From positions 1 through 47,272 of the IMG/VR virus record IMGVR_UViG_3300027870_000214: a DNA stretch of 47,272 bases; one strand, 5' to 3'. The notes below the pieces were generated by a model that did not search any database, had not been told where the DNA came from, and saw only the letters and a list, made by a program, of their open reading frames with translations. Of this stretch, positions 1-8,417 are shown piece after piece. This DNA comes from a virus. Numbering within the stretch: position 1 is the stretch's first letter; the number at the start of each line of letters is the position of its first letter. The position numbers and the translations under genes were made by a program.

Positions 1-1
1 G

Positions 2-355
2 ACCGAGATTTTCCGATCGGGAATCCAGAGCATCGACCGCGGTCAGTGGGAGGCGTCGCGCTCCATGGGCTTCGGCTTTTCGCTGACCATGCGCAGGATC
101 ATCCTGCCGCAGGCGCTTCCGGTGATCATTCCGCCGACGGGCAACCAGTTCATCTCGATGCTCAAGGACAGTTCGCTGGTCTCGGTCATCGGCGTCTGGG
201 AATTGATGTTCCTTGCCCGCACGCTCGGGCAGAAAACCTTCCAGCACATGGAAATGCTCATTTCGGCTTCAGTCATCTACTGGATCCTGTCGATCTGCCT
301 CGAGTTGATCCAATCCCGCATCGAACGGCACTACGCCAGGAGCAAGGTCCGATGA
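2..355 (+). CDS. Amino-acid ABC transporter permease, C-terminal part (partial)
   Basis: This is the 3' end of an inner-membrane permease of the polar amino-acid uptake ABC family (HisM/GlnP type); the 5' part lies left of the window. The frame is open from base 2. It contains the family's EAA-type cytoplasmic loop that docks on the ATPase, seen as an 'EASRSMGFG' stretch followed by '[12 protein letters not shown]'. Two hydrophobic segments follow, and the protein ends in a basic tail. Its TGA stop overlaps the ATG of the ATPase gene (ATGA), so the two are translationally coupled. The transported amino acid cannot be told from this fragment. Confidence 0.9.
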   Translation, partial: TEIFRSGIQSIDRGQWEASRSMGFGFSLTMRRIILPQALPVIIPPTGNQFISMLKDSSLVSVIGVWELMFLARTLGQKTFQHMEMLISASVIYWILSICLELIQSRIERHYARSKVR

Positions 356-1095
356 GCGCGGAGCCGATCATTCAAGCCCAGGCCGTATCCAAATGGTATG
401 GCAAATTTCATGCGTTGAAAGACATCAACCTGACTGTCCACAAGGGCGAGCGCATCGTCATCTGCGGGCCGTCCGGTTCCGGAAAGTCGACGTTGATCCG
501 ATGTTTCAATCGTCTGGAAGCGCATCAGGCCGGCGACATCACCGTGAACGGCGTGCATCTCCACTCAGGCATGAAAAACCTAGCGGACGTGCGCAACAAT
601 GTCGGCATGGTCTTCCAGCACTTCAACCTGTTCCCGCATATGACTGTGCTGATGAACTGCATGGCGGGGCCTATGTGGGTCAAAGGCGTGTCGGCCGTTG
701 AAGCACGCAAGACCGCCCTTCAGTTCCTGGAGCGAGTGCGAATCCCGGAACAGGCGAACAAATTCCCGGTTCAACTATCCGGCGGCCAGCAGCAGCGCGT
801 CGCGATTGCGCGCAGCCTGTGCATGAAGCCGGCGGTGATGCTCTTCGACGAGCCGACGTCGGCACTCGATCCCGAAATGGTGTCGGAGGTACTCGACACG
901 ATGACGGGACTTGCGCGCGATGGCATGACGATGGTCTGCGTCACCCACGAAATGGGCTTTGCGCGTGCGGTGGCCGACCGCGTGATCTTCATGGATGCCG
1001 GCCAGATCGTCGAGGAAGGCAAACCGGATAGCTTCTTCGGCAACCCTCAACATGACCGGACGAAACTGTTCCTGAGCCAGATACTGAAGCATTGA
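352..1095 (+). CDS. Amino-acid ABC transporter ATP-binding protein
   Basis: This 247-residue ATPase is the usual length for the GlnQ/HisP family. It would power the permease encoded just upstream, on the cytoplasmic face of the inner membrane. All motifs are present in order: Walker [10 protein letters not shown] near residue 39, Q-loop [10 protein letters not shown] near 90, signature LSGGQQQR near 144, Walker B VMLFDEP near 163, and the H-loop THEM near 198. The start at 352 overlaps the permease stop by 4 nt. No gene of the system follows; the next 250 nt hold no feature I can support. It appears intact. Confidence 0.95.
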   Translation: MSAEPIIQAQAVSKWYGKFHALKDINLTVHKGERIVICGPSGSGKSTLIRCFNRLEAHQAGDITVNGVHLHSGMKNLADVRNNVGMVFQHFNLFPHMTVLMNCMAGPMWVKGVSAVEARKTALQFLERVRIPEQANKFPVQLSGGQQQRVAIARSLCMKPAVMLFDEPTSALDPEMVSEVLDTMTGLARDGMTMVCVTHEMGFARAVADRVIFMDAGQIVEEGKPDSFFGNPQHDRTKLFLSQILKH

Positions 1096-1342
1096 GGCAC
1101 ATTTTGGCCATGTCGGGACGGAGGTCACTCGAACACCCGGTTGCTTCCGTATCAGACCGCTAGACTAAGCGCTCGACTCGCGCCATTCCGGGTCTTGGCG
1201 GCGACCCGCGCTCATTTACGGCTGGCGACCTTAGCGCTGTTGGTCACGCGCCGCCGTGCCGCATTGTTCTCAAATCGCCACCATCAGTGAATGTCGTTAT
1301 CGGTGGTTTCTGTAATCGAGCATGTTTCCTCAAGCACTATTC

Positions 1343-1619
1343 TCATGCTGTGATCTCATCGGCCACCGCAACAGTCCTGGCGAGGCCGACAAACGATCGC
1401 TCGACCTCCTGCATCAGCGTTGCGGCCCTCCCGGGTGGGAGTTATCTGGTTCCCACGCCGCTCAAACAGCAGCAATTTCGTCGACCGTTCGAAGTCGCGG
1501 ATTAGTCTGCTTACCGCTGGTTGGGTTATGGAGAGCAGCTCGGACGCCGCCGTCATCTTTCCTGTCAACATAACCGCCCGAAACGCTTCGAAGACAAAGA
1601 AATGTATCAAAATACGCAA
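1343..1619 (-). pseudogene. LysR-family regulator remnant, frameshifted and truncated
   Basis: The minus strand encodes the N-terminal winged HTH of a LysR-type transcriptional regulator: '[20 protein letters not shown]', then '[15 protein letters not shown]', then '[15 protein letters not shown]'. After that glycine the frame is lost. A shift restores LysR-like sequence ('[20 protein letters not shown]') for about 24 residues before a TGA at 1345-1343. The whole effector-binding domain is missing, so this is a relic. Its 5' end overlaps the divergent aldehyde dehydrogenase remnant. That is the usual arrangement for a LysR gene controlling a catabolic neighbour, and that pairing is inferred. 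Confidence 0.75.
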
Positions 1620-2915
1620 ATGTTTATCGATGGGGTCTTGCGCGATGCCTCTGACAAGCGCACGCAGCGACGCCCTGAATCCTGCCACAGGCCAAGTTAT
1701 CGGCGCCGCGGCGCACGCCGGTATCACCTACATCGATGAAGCGCTGCACGCTGCTGCGTCAGGTTATCGTACCTGGCGCGTTTTTTCTGCTTTGGACCGT
1801 TACAAGGTATTGCGGCGTGCGGGCGAACTGTTGCGCGAACGGGTCGAGGTGATGTCCGTCATTCTGACGCAGGAACAGGGAAAGCCACTGGCAGAGGCCA
1901 AGGTCGAAATCCTACTCTCGGCAGATGTTCTCGATTGGGCCGGCGAGGAAGCCCGTCACGCGTATGGCCGCGTCATACCGGGTTGGTCCCCCCAACATCT
2001 TTCAAAGCGTGCTCAAGGAACCGGTCGGTCCCGTCGCCGTCTTCACGCCTTGGAACTTTCCTATGTCGCAGGTAGTTCGAAAGATTGCGCCTGCGCTGGC
2101 TGCAGGCTGCTCGGTAGTTGTGAAGGCGGCAGAGGATACTCCGGCCTCGGCGGCTGAACTTGTTCGTGCTCTTGCAGATGGTGGCATCCCTGCAGGCGCG
2201 CTCAACCTTGTTTTCGGCAACCCTGCCGAAATTTCGACCCATCTCATTCCGCATCCGGTGATCCGCAAAATCTCGTTCACAGGATCGGTGCCTGTCGGAA
2301 AGCAATTAGCAGCACTGGCCGAACAGTACATGAAGAGGGCCACCATGGAACTGGGGGACATTCGCCTGCAATTGTGTTTGACGACGTGAATGTGGAGGAT
2401 GTCGCCGCCATTCTTGCCAGCTCTTCCGCAATGCCGGACAGTCTGCGTGTCGCCGACACGGTTCCTGGTGCAGGAAAGAAAAAGTCTACAATGAGTTTGT
2501 CGAAGTTTTCTCTGCCCATGCCAAAGCGATCAAGGTTGGCAACGGCCTCGACCCAGACACGATGATGGGCCCGGTCGTCAACCAGCGCCGTCTGCAAGCT
2601 ATCGAGGAACTCATCCTCGACGCGCGGCAAGCTGGAGCAACAATTCGAACGGGCGGCAACCGCGTCGGTAACAAAGGAAGCTTTCTTGAGCCCGCTGTAC
2701 TCGCGAACGTTTGATCCGTCCATGCGGGTGATGAATGAGGAGCCTTTTGGCCCGATCGCTCTTCTAACCCCGTTCAATCGCATCGAGGAGGCAGTAGCCG
2801 AGGCCAACCGGCTTCCTATGGGCTCGCTGCCTATGCTTTTTCTGGCTCCGCAAAAACGGTCGCAACACTAACATCGGAGGTTGAAACAGGCATGCTGACG
2901 GTCAACCATTTGGGC
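1602..2915 (+). pseudogene. NAD(P)-dependent aldehyde dehydrogenase (succinate-semialdehyde type), decayed
   Basis: Pieces of one aldehyde dehydrogenase occur in different forward frames. They run from 'MFIDGV' at 1620, through '[15 protein letters not shown]', then '[20 protein letters not shown]', '[20 protein letters not shown]' and '[15 protein letters not shown]', to '[13 protein letters not shown]' at about 2915. Frame changes are visible near 1660, 1975, 2360 and 2480, with further small indels near 2420-2460 and 2715. The catalytic cysteine region near 2440 is scrambled. The last 20 or so expected residues are absent because the frame runs into an IS256-type fragment. The class resembles GabD-like enzymes, but the substrate is not determined. 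Nonfunctional. Confidence 0.85.
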
Positions 2916-3580
2916 TTGGCGCCCCTGAGGCCGCGGCGGGTCAGCTTGCGCAAAAACTCCGTCCAGATCGGCTCGGCCTCCGAGGTGCCGATCTCCATGC
3001 CCAGCACCTCGCGCCGGCCGTCAGCGTTGACGCCGACGGCGATGATGACGGCGACCGAGACGATGCGCCCGCCGCGGCGCACCTTCAGGTAGGTGGCGTC
3101 GATCCACAGGTATGGCCAGTCGCCCTCGATGGGTCTTTCGAGGAAGGCCTTCACCTTGCCGTCGATCTCCTCGCACAGCCGCGAGACCTGGCTCTTCGAA
3201 ATGCCGCTCATGCCCATCGCCTTGACCAGGTCGTCGACCGAGCGTGTCGAGATGCCCTGGACGTAGGCCTCCTGGATGACGGCGGTGAGAGCCTTCTCCG
3301 CCATACGCCGCGGCTCCAGGAAGCTCGGGAAGTAGCTCCCCTTCCTGAGCTTCGGGATGCGCAGCTCGACGGTGCCGGCCCGCGTCTCCCAGTCGCGCTC
3401 GCGATAGCCGTTGCGCTGAGCCAGCCGCAGAGGGTTCTTCTCGCCATAGGCGGCGGCGGTGGCGGCTCCCACCTCCAGCTCCATCAGCCGCTCGGCGGCA
3501 AAGCCGATCATCTCGCGCAAGAGATCGGAATCCGGAGTCTTCTCCATGAGCGCGCGCAGGTTCATCATGTCGTCGGTCAT
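2916..3580 (-). pseudogene. IS256-family transposase, C-terminally truncated
   Basis: This is the N-terminal 220 or so residues of a mutator-type (IS256) transposase, normally about 400 residues. Recognisable parts are '[20 protein letters not shown]', '[20 protein letters not shown]', '[20 protein letters not shown]' and '[20 protein letters not shown]', which carries the first catalytic Asp. Homology stops after '[10 protein letters not shown]' at about 2916. The rest of the 249-codon reading frame is antisense dehydrogenase sequence. The second Asp and the Glu of the DDE triad are therefore missing, and the protein cannot transpose. Confidence 0.88.
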
Positions 3581-3740
3581 CGATGGTTCCTTCGAATCAG
3601 GTTGGTGTCAGCAACCGACCTTACCGGCGAACTGTCGATGACCACCGCAAAGCCGCTCGCTCGCTACGGCGCTGTTGAGGGCGCGCTCGCGAGCGGCTTT
3701 GCTACCGCCGAACTACACCACCCGTGGGGACGCGACCTTC
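2916..3740 (-). mobile_element. IS256-family element, one-ended fragment
   Basis: Only the transposase-start end of the element remains. The likely terminal sequence lies about 150 nt upstream of the gene, where an IS-end-like stretch reads ACACCACCCGTGGGGACGCG (about 3715-3734). The other end is gone, so no inverted repeat pair or target duplication can be checked. The right limit is therefore approximate. Loss of the 3' half together with the dehydrogenase tail points to a deletion or rearrangement after insertion. Confidence 0.5.
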
Positions 3741-3779
3741 GCGCGTCTCTGAACGATCCAGCGAAGCCATTGAGTTTAT

Positions 3780-3829
3780 TGGCGCACCCGACACGATTCG
3801 AACGTGTGGCCTCCACCTTCGGAGGGCAA
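3780..3829 (-). other. tRNA-Arg(CCG) 3' fragment, probable attachment-site remnant
   Basis: Read on the minus strand, this stretch ends in CCA and carries a T-arm (ACACG, loop TTCGAAT, CGTGT), the acceptor 3' strand CGGGTGC plus discriminator G, and an anticodon loop CTCCGAA with anticodon CCG (Arg). The 3' anticodon stem GGTGG can pair with TTGCC only through several G-U wobbles. No 5' acceptor strand able to pair with CGGGTGC is present, so it is not a complete tRNA gene. A 3' tRNA fragment whose CCA end faces the chromosome is what tyrosine-integrase insertion leaves at one end, with the element on the other side (here to the right). Confidence 0.6.
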
Positions 3830-3882
3830 CGCTCCGGCTTATGCTGCCAATCTCGGAATGGCGGTCTCAACCAATCGCATGA

Positions 3883-3988
3883 ATCGGGTGTTGCGAGCGC
3901 CCGCAACCAACGATTCTTGCGTATTCCCGATCCCCGGAACAGACGTTCCATTTCGCCGGGATCGGGTGTTGCGTGTCCCCGCAACCAA
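3883..3988. repeat. Two copies of a 28-bp hairpin-forming direct repeat
   Basis: Copies at 3883-3910 and 3961-3988 match at 25 of 28 positions. Each contains GTTGCG and CGCAAC arms that can form a hairpin. They lie just inside the tRNA fragment, in about 320 nt without a convincing gene (3830-4152). Integrase arm sites, a small structured RNA and decayed IS sequence are all possible. Nothing in the sequence decides between them. Confidence 0.5.
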
Positions 3989-4017
3989 AATAAGAAAAAC
4001 ATATCAAGATGTTACAG

Positions 4018-4045
4018 GCCGCCCTCCGGGGCGGCGTTTGCGTTT
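4018..4045 (+). terminator. Hairpin with weak T tract
   Basis: GCCGCCC, loop TCCG and GGGCGGC form a perfect 7-bp G/C stem at 4018-4035, followed by GTTTGCGTTT. It could end transcription on the plus strand. The minus-strand Hsp70 operon ends 108 nt to the right, but no T tract follows the hairpin in that direction. Confidence 0.4.
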
Positions 4046-4152
4046 CCAACACCCGTGGAAGCACTGTGGAAGCAAGAGGGCGCGAAGTTCTTGGTAACAA
4101 AGCGAAAATCGCAAACACGCATAAGCGGATGACATCTTCTAGCCCTCGACAT

Positions 4153-6087
4153 TCATATTAGCCCCGGGGAAGTGGGATGTGCCTCAATTGATGCGGCGGG
4201 TCTTTTGAAACCGCAATAGTCTCTAGTGTCGCCGCAGGAACGCACCGGACCTTCAGCTTTGATCTGAGAAATCAGCCGCTTGCAGCGCGGGCAAGGCACA
4301 TAGAAGTACCGCTCTTCATGTTGCCGCGCGGTTGCGGCATCCCCACGGGTGTCGAAATGGCTGGAGCGCCAATCCGCGAGAAGATCACCTGGAACTAACT
4401 TCCAAAGACTGTCGCGCGCATCAACCTTGTCGTTGAGGTACGCCACGTTCGAGCGCTGGACCAAGTTGCTGCCAGCGCGCGCAATCGCATCACCCGCAGG
4501 GCCACCTCCGGAGGACGCAAGATCCGCTTTCTCCTCGCCGCCCGGTCGCCCGTTCATTCCAAGAGCAAGCCCAAACTCCAGTTCGTGGAATTCTTCGACG
4601 GTACTGTCTCCGCGGCCGGTGGAACGCAGGGTAACTCGAGCAACGTAGTCATGATCAATCTGAAGGTGGCATTCGATACGTTCGAGAAGTGGCTGTGCTT
4701 TGGGGTCGACTTGGACTTTCGTCACACAAAGAGTGAGCCGTGCATCCGCAGGTGCCGCGCGGCCAAGTTTCACGGGTTTGGCAATCTCGACGACAGCAAC
4801 CCCTTCCCTCGGATCAGTGCAAAAGAGACGCGTGTTTGTGACGTTTTGCGTTTCATTCTCGAGCGGCAGCGTCCAGCCGGCATCAACAAGCGGGTAGTAT
4901 GTCCCACGACCTGAAGTATCGGCTATCAAAATCTCAATGGGCTTCGAGAGCGTCAGCCTGAGGCCGTCGTGGGCGATCCAAGCGGCACCTTCAGCGATAA
5001 TTCGGTCTCCGTTTTCCAGCCTTGGCACCCTCCCGACAAATCGTTCCGTCAAGCCATCCCTGATCGCAGGCATATTTACCATGCCGCCTGTTGCCAAACA
5101 AAGCTCGATGTCCTGATAGGTCAGTCGGGCTAACTCGAGGATTTCGTCAATACGCGACAAGCCACGGGCGACGATGCTTGCGCTTTGTGCATCAAGTTCA
5201 CCTCGCGTCACGCTCGCAACCAGATTCCGCGTCGGCCCATCCGACTTTAGGTAGTTCCGGATGATCACGTCTTCACCGTCGGCGCCCGGATCGGAAAGCT
5301 GGATTTTCACGATTTCGCATTGATGCAGCAGCTTTGCTGCCATCCCAGGCTGTTCGAGAGCCGCGATGTCATCAATGCCATGGGCAGTGGCATGTTTCGT
5401 GCGCAAGAGATTTCTCAACCGTTCGTCGAAACGGTCACCGCCAACTTCGTTGTCCCCGAGGTTGGCGACCTGCATGATTGACCCACCCTGAATCCTGCAG
5501 AGCGTTAGGTCCAGGGTACCGCCTCCCCAGTCGAAGACGAGGATCGATCGCCCCTCCAGGCGAGCTAGTTCCCGGCTCAGATCAGTTTTGGATCGGAGGT
5601 AAGCGTAGAGCGCGGCAACGGGTTCATGCACAAACTGAACGACACCAAGACCAGCCTTTCTGGCCGCCTTGCGCAGGGAGCGTCGCTCCGGCCCACCAAA
5701 GTCCACAGGTATCGTAAACACCGCCCGACCAATATCCTGTCCTGGAGCTTTTCCGCGCGCCAATGCTGCATCTTCCTTCAGATGCCTGAGCACTTCCGCA
5801 ACTGCATCGGTCGGATCGATTGGCCGTCCATCGACAAAGATGGGACCATCCCGTCGAAGTGACATTTTCGGTGATCGCACGAACCCTGGAGGCGCACCTG
5901 TCTCGGTAAGATCCATGTTCTGCCGGGCCTCCCGACCTACCACGACGTCTCCACCACGATACCAGATGACCGACGGGTGTGGTCGGTTCGTAACCTGATC
6001 CGCCAGTGACAACGCACGATCGCCCACAATCATTGCCGCAAGACTGTTTGTCGTTCCAAAGTCGATTCCAAAAACAGTGCCGGTCAT
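4153..6087 (-). CDS. Hsp70-family protein with C-terminal zinc ribbon
   Basis: This 644-residue protein has the Hsp70 actin-type ATPase: phosphate-1 loop FGIDFGTTNS (6-15), phosphate-2 loop VFDWGGGTLDLTL near 200, and an adenosine loop like LATGGMVNMPA near 345. The region after residue 390 does not look like the canonical DnaK substrate domain, and there is no DnaK lid or EEVD-type tail. Instead four cysteines at 599, 602, 618 and 625 form a likely zinc ribbon. It is the last gene of a three-gene set; its ATG overlaps the preceding stop by 4 nt. The local GC is near 50 percent in sampled lines, lower than the phage genes. It is not the housekeeping DnaK. A chaperone-like switch in a defence cassette is my inference. 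Confidence 0.85.
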   Translation of the reverse strand: MTGTVFGIDFGTTNSLAAMIVGDRALSLADQVTNRPHPSVIWYRGGDVVVGREARQNMDLTETGAPPGFVRSPKMSLRRDGPIFVDGRPIDPTDAVAEVLRHLKEDAALARGKAPGQDIGRAVFTIPVDFGGPERRSLRKAARKAGLGVVQFVHEPVAALYAYLRSKTDLSRELARLEGRSILVFDWGGGTLDLTLCRIQGGSIMQVANLGDNEVGGDRFDERLRNLLRTKHATAHGIDDIAALEQPGMAAKLLHQCEIVKIQLSDPGADGEDVIIRNYLKSDGPTRNLVASVTRGELDAQSASIVARGLSRIDEILELARLTYQDIELCLATGGMVNMPAIRDGLTERFVGRVPRLENGDRIIAEGAAWIAHDGLRLTLSKPIEILIADTSGRGTYYPLVDAGWTLPLENETQNVTNTRLFCTDPREGVAVVEIAKPVKLGRAAPADARLTLCVTKVQVDPKAQPLLERIECHLQIDHDYVARVTLRSTGRGDSTVEEFHELEFGLALGMNGRPGGEEKADLASSGGGPAGDAIARAGSNLVQRSNVAYLNDKVDARDSLWKLVPGDLLADWRSSHFDTRGDAATARQHEERYFYVPCPRCKRLISQIKAEGPVRSCGDTRDYCGFKRPAASIEAHPTSPGLI

Positions 6088-7106
6088 GCTTTCGCCTCAC
6101 CAATGATCGAGAGAATTGCCTTCAATCGCCTCAGCGCCACGCCAGGTGCGGACGGCTCGATCTCCAGAGCATCGATCGCGTCAGACAGCAACGGCGCGAC
6201 CCTCTCTCCGAGCAGAACCTTTTGCTCAGCTTTCGCTTCGGTCAGATCATGACCCCAATGCTGACGTTCGGCCGTTAGCTGCGCCTCGATCACCACCAAG
6301 CGCTTCACCTTTTGATCAAGTTCGGCGCGCAGTGCTTCGGCCTCAGCGTGCAGCCGCTCGATAGTCGACCGTGCATCCGCCAGGCGGTGGCGCAAGTCGG
6401 CAGCAGATAGCCTTTCTGAGTCGCGCTCCGACTGTGCCGTCTTGACCATTTCCTGGCCCAACCCCGCCATGGAGATCGCAAGCCGAAATTCGTTCGGTTT
6501 CCCCCGCTGCAATGCTCGCTTGGACAAACGGGCGGCAGCCATCGGATCGACGAACAGATATGGCAGCATGCGCTCGGCTATTCCCCAAGGCGGCAGAGAA
6601 CGCTTTTCAACCAACCAGCAGATTCCCAGTCGCAGCCAGTTCTCAGCGCTCTTGCTCTCGATTTTGTCCTCAGATTTCACAATCGGTGCGAGCCTATCCC
6701 GGAGTGACTTCAAAATACGATCAGCGTCATGGTCCTGCGGATCGAAGTCTTCGCCGAGCACAGATTTCAAGCGCTGTTGTGCCGCCCCCCAAATCCACCT
6801 GTCCACTGATTCTGGCAGGGATCCCTGTGACATAAGTCCCCACAAGCGGTCCCCAGTCGGATCCATCTTTTCCATGAGACCAACTGCATGAGCTTCGTCG
6901 CCTTGCGCGAAACGCTTGATGTCAAGTGTACGCAATACCTTGAAGAATGCGGGCACAGTTGCCTTTGGTTCCTGGAAGTATCCAGAAATTGTCGGGGAGA
7001 TTTGTATCTCTTCCGCAGGTGATTTCTGATGGGTGCCAATTCTGGCCGCATCGGCGTGTGCTGGAGTCGTGCGCGGAACTTTGTTTTCTTCGGTCTCTAT
7101 TGTCAC
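6084..7106 (-). CDS. Coiled-coil protein of the Hsp70 cassette (possible exchange factor)
   Basis: I do not recognise this 340-residue protein as a named family. Residues about 235-300 are a long heptad-rich helix with many Glu, Arg, Leu and Ala, followed by a short helical C-terminus. The N-terminal 230 residues are soluble and helical-looking, with no membrane segment. Its GTG start overlaps the zinc-finger gene's TGA, and its own stop overlaps the Hsp70 start, so all three proteins are probably made together. A long coiled coil beside an Hsp70 recalls GrpE nucleotide-exchange factors, but I see no clear GrpE beta domain. That role is a guess. Confidence 0.75.
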   Translation of the reverse strand: MTIETEENKVPRTTPAHADAARIGTHQKSPAEEIQISPTISGYFQEPKATVPAFFKVLRTLDIKRFAQGDEAHAVGLMEKMDPTGDRLWGLMSQGSLPESVDRWIWGAAQQRLKSVLGEDFDPQDHDADRILKSLRDRLAPIVKSEDKIESKSAENWLRLGICWLVEKRSLPPWGIAERMLPYLFVDPMAAARLSKRALQRGKPNEFRLAISMAGLGQEMVKTAQSERDSERLSAADLRHRLADARSTIERLHAEAEALRAELDQKVKRLVVIEAQLTAERQHWGHDLTEAKAEQKVLLGERVAPLLSDAIDALEIEPSAPGVALRRLKAILSIIGEAKA

Positions 7107-8251
7107 TTTGTCGCGCTCTCTAGATAGGATTCAGCCCATGTGCTGAACGGATATGTAGCCGAGATTTGTCTCAGCGGCTCAATAGCACTTTGCTTGGCGC
7201 TAAGTCGCCATGCAGCGACAGCCCAGATCGCCAAAGCTTTTTGACGGTCAGAAGCATCCAAGAGCTCCGAATTGGCGATCTCTCTGCATTCGCCATCAAG
7301 AATGGGGCTCCACCTGGTTTGTTTGCTCATACGCCCAGCCAAGTTCAAGACCCGGCTGGTGGCATGGTCGATTGGGCAGACCGATCTGCGTACCCCATCT
7401 TCGTCGACAGGTAGACAAAGATCTTGGCTGGGATCCTTCAGAAGCCCATTCGCAATGTCCAGTTCCCGGAAGCCAGTTTCCGTCGTGGTCCGAGAAAAGT
7501 CGTTCAGGGCGAACCGGATAACATCTCCAACTAGCCGTGCCAGCGGCCGATCAAAGTCAGTCAGGCGTTGGACCGCGGAACCGTATAACTCCCGATACCG
7601 AGCGAACGGGGTTGTAAGTGCTTCCGTTTCTGGTCTTTCCTTGAGTAGAACGCCTAACGAATAATCTGCCAACCCCGCCGCGTATTCGGATCCCGCGCCT
7701 GTTGATCTCGGATCTGCCAGAAAGCGTCTAATTGAGGCCCGGGAAATCGGCGCGGACATGATGACTTCGTCGTATGCCCTTTCGACTTCCTTAAGATCAC
7801 GAGTTTCCGCAATCCTGATCGAAAGAGTATACGAGGTTGTCACTGGTGCGGCATTCACTTGCGAGCTGTTGGACAGGCGGAGGGAAACTTCCGCCTGCCT
7901 TAGATCGGAAACCTGCTGAGCAAGCTTGTTCAAGGCGACTGTCTGAAAGGGCATCCCATCGACGGCAACTTGGGCTGACGTAACATTCGCGACGATGATT
8001 TCTGAATTCCGCAGGGGAACCCGTATGACCCTATGCTGCGAAGGTTCAGTTCCCCAAAGCAGGATAAGTGGCCGCTCAACGCGGTGATGATCAGAAACGT
8101 GATCCTGAAGAGCGCGTCTGTCACCTACTACAGCCTTGCAGAACGGGCATGAGTATGTCGGCTCTGGGGCAGGTCCAGGATTGGGCACACGATCTGTGCC
8201 TTCGAAGAAGGCATCCATTCCGTCTTCACGAACCCACCCGAAAGTCGCCAT
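7103..8251 (-). CDS. C2H2 zinc-finger protein of the Hsp70 cassette
   Basis: This 382-residue protein has an N-terminal C2H2 finger with C35, C38, H51 and H55/56, spaced as in 'CPFCKAVVGDRRALQDHVSD'. The remainder (about 60-382) matches nothing I recognise. It has a beta-rich part up to about residue 160 and a helical part after it, which includes a 'CLPVDEDGVRRSVC' stretch. The finger suggests nucleic-acid or protein binding. It is the first gene of the cassette; its stop overlaps the next gene's GTG. A gap of 166 nt separates it from mcrC upstream. It could be the target-sensing subunit, by inference only. Confidence 0.75.
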   Translation of the reverse strand: MATFGWVREDGMDAFFEGTDRVPNPGPAPEPTYSCPFCKAVVGDRRALQDHVSDHHRVERPLILLWGTEPSQHRVIRVPLRNSEIIVANVTSAQVAVDGMPFQTVALNKLAQQVSDLRQAEVSLRLSNSSQVNAAPVTTSYTLSIRIAETRDLKEVERAYDEVIMSAPISRASIRRFLADPRSTGAGSEYAAGLADYSLGVLLKERPETEALTTPFARYRELYGSAVQRLTDFDRPLARLVGDVIRFALNDFSRTTTETGFRELDIANGLLKDPSQDLCLPVDEDGVRRSVCPIDHATSRVLNLAGRMSKQTRWSPILDGECREIANSELLDASDRQKALAIWAVAAWRLSAKQSAIEPLRQISATYPFSTWAESYLESATK

Positions 8252-8417
8252 GCTTGTTTTCGATGCTCCGTTTGGAACTTATCCAAATGTCAATGGGTTG
8301 GCGCGCCATGTAAAGGGCATGCGCGCATCTTAGCTGGCTTCAGCAGGCGTCAGACTGGATTTGCGCCAGTCCTGCCTGAACGCTTACGCTTTCACCTGAC
8401 CTAGAGTGAGGTCCCTT
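8252..8417. other. Intergenic region between mcrC and the Hsp70 cassette
   Basis: These 166 nt hold two short inverted repeats, GACTGG/CCAGTC around 8350-8380 and GACCT/AGGTC around 8398-8414. Neither has a T tract in the minus direction. A weak terminator for mcrC or a promoter for the cassette could lie here, but no clear -35/-10 pair is visible to me. Confidence 0.3.

Noticed and set aside
1356-1727. 123-codon minus-strand frame as an intact LysR gene
   Set aside because: LysR similarity covers only the HTH, with foreign sequence at both ends of the frame and a frameshift. It is a remnant.
2831-2915. C-terminal end of the IS256 transposase frame
   Set aside because: These codons are the antisense of aldehyde dehydrogenase sequence and not part of the transposase.
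3780-3860. Complete tRNA-Arg gene
   Set aside because: No 5' acceptor strand that can pair with CGGGTGC and no proper D-arm were found.
3602-4132. Open frames on both strands around the tRNA fragment
   Set aside because: They are made of the IS end, tRNA and hairpin repeats. No ribosome site or domain pattern supports translation.
4153-6087. Housekeeping dnaK
   Set aside because: No dnaJ or grpE operon, no canonical substrate-binding domain or lid, an added zinc ribbon, and lower GC.
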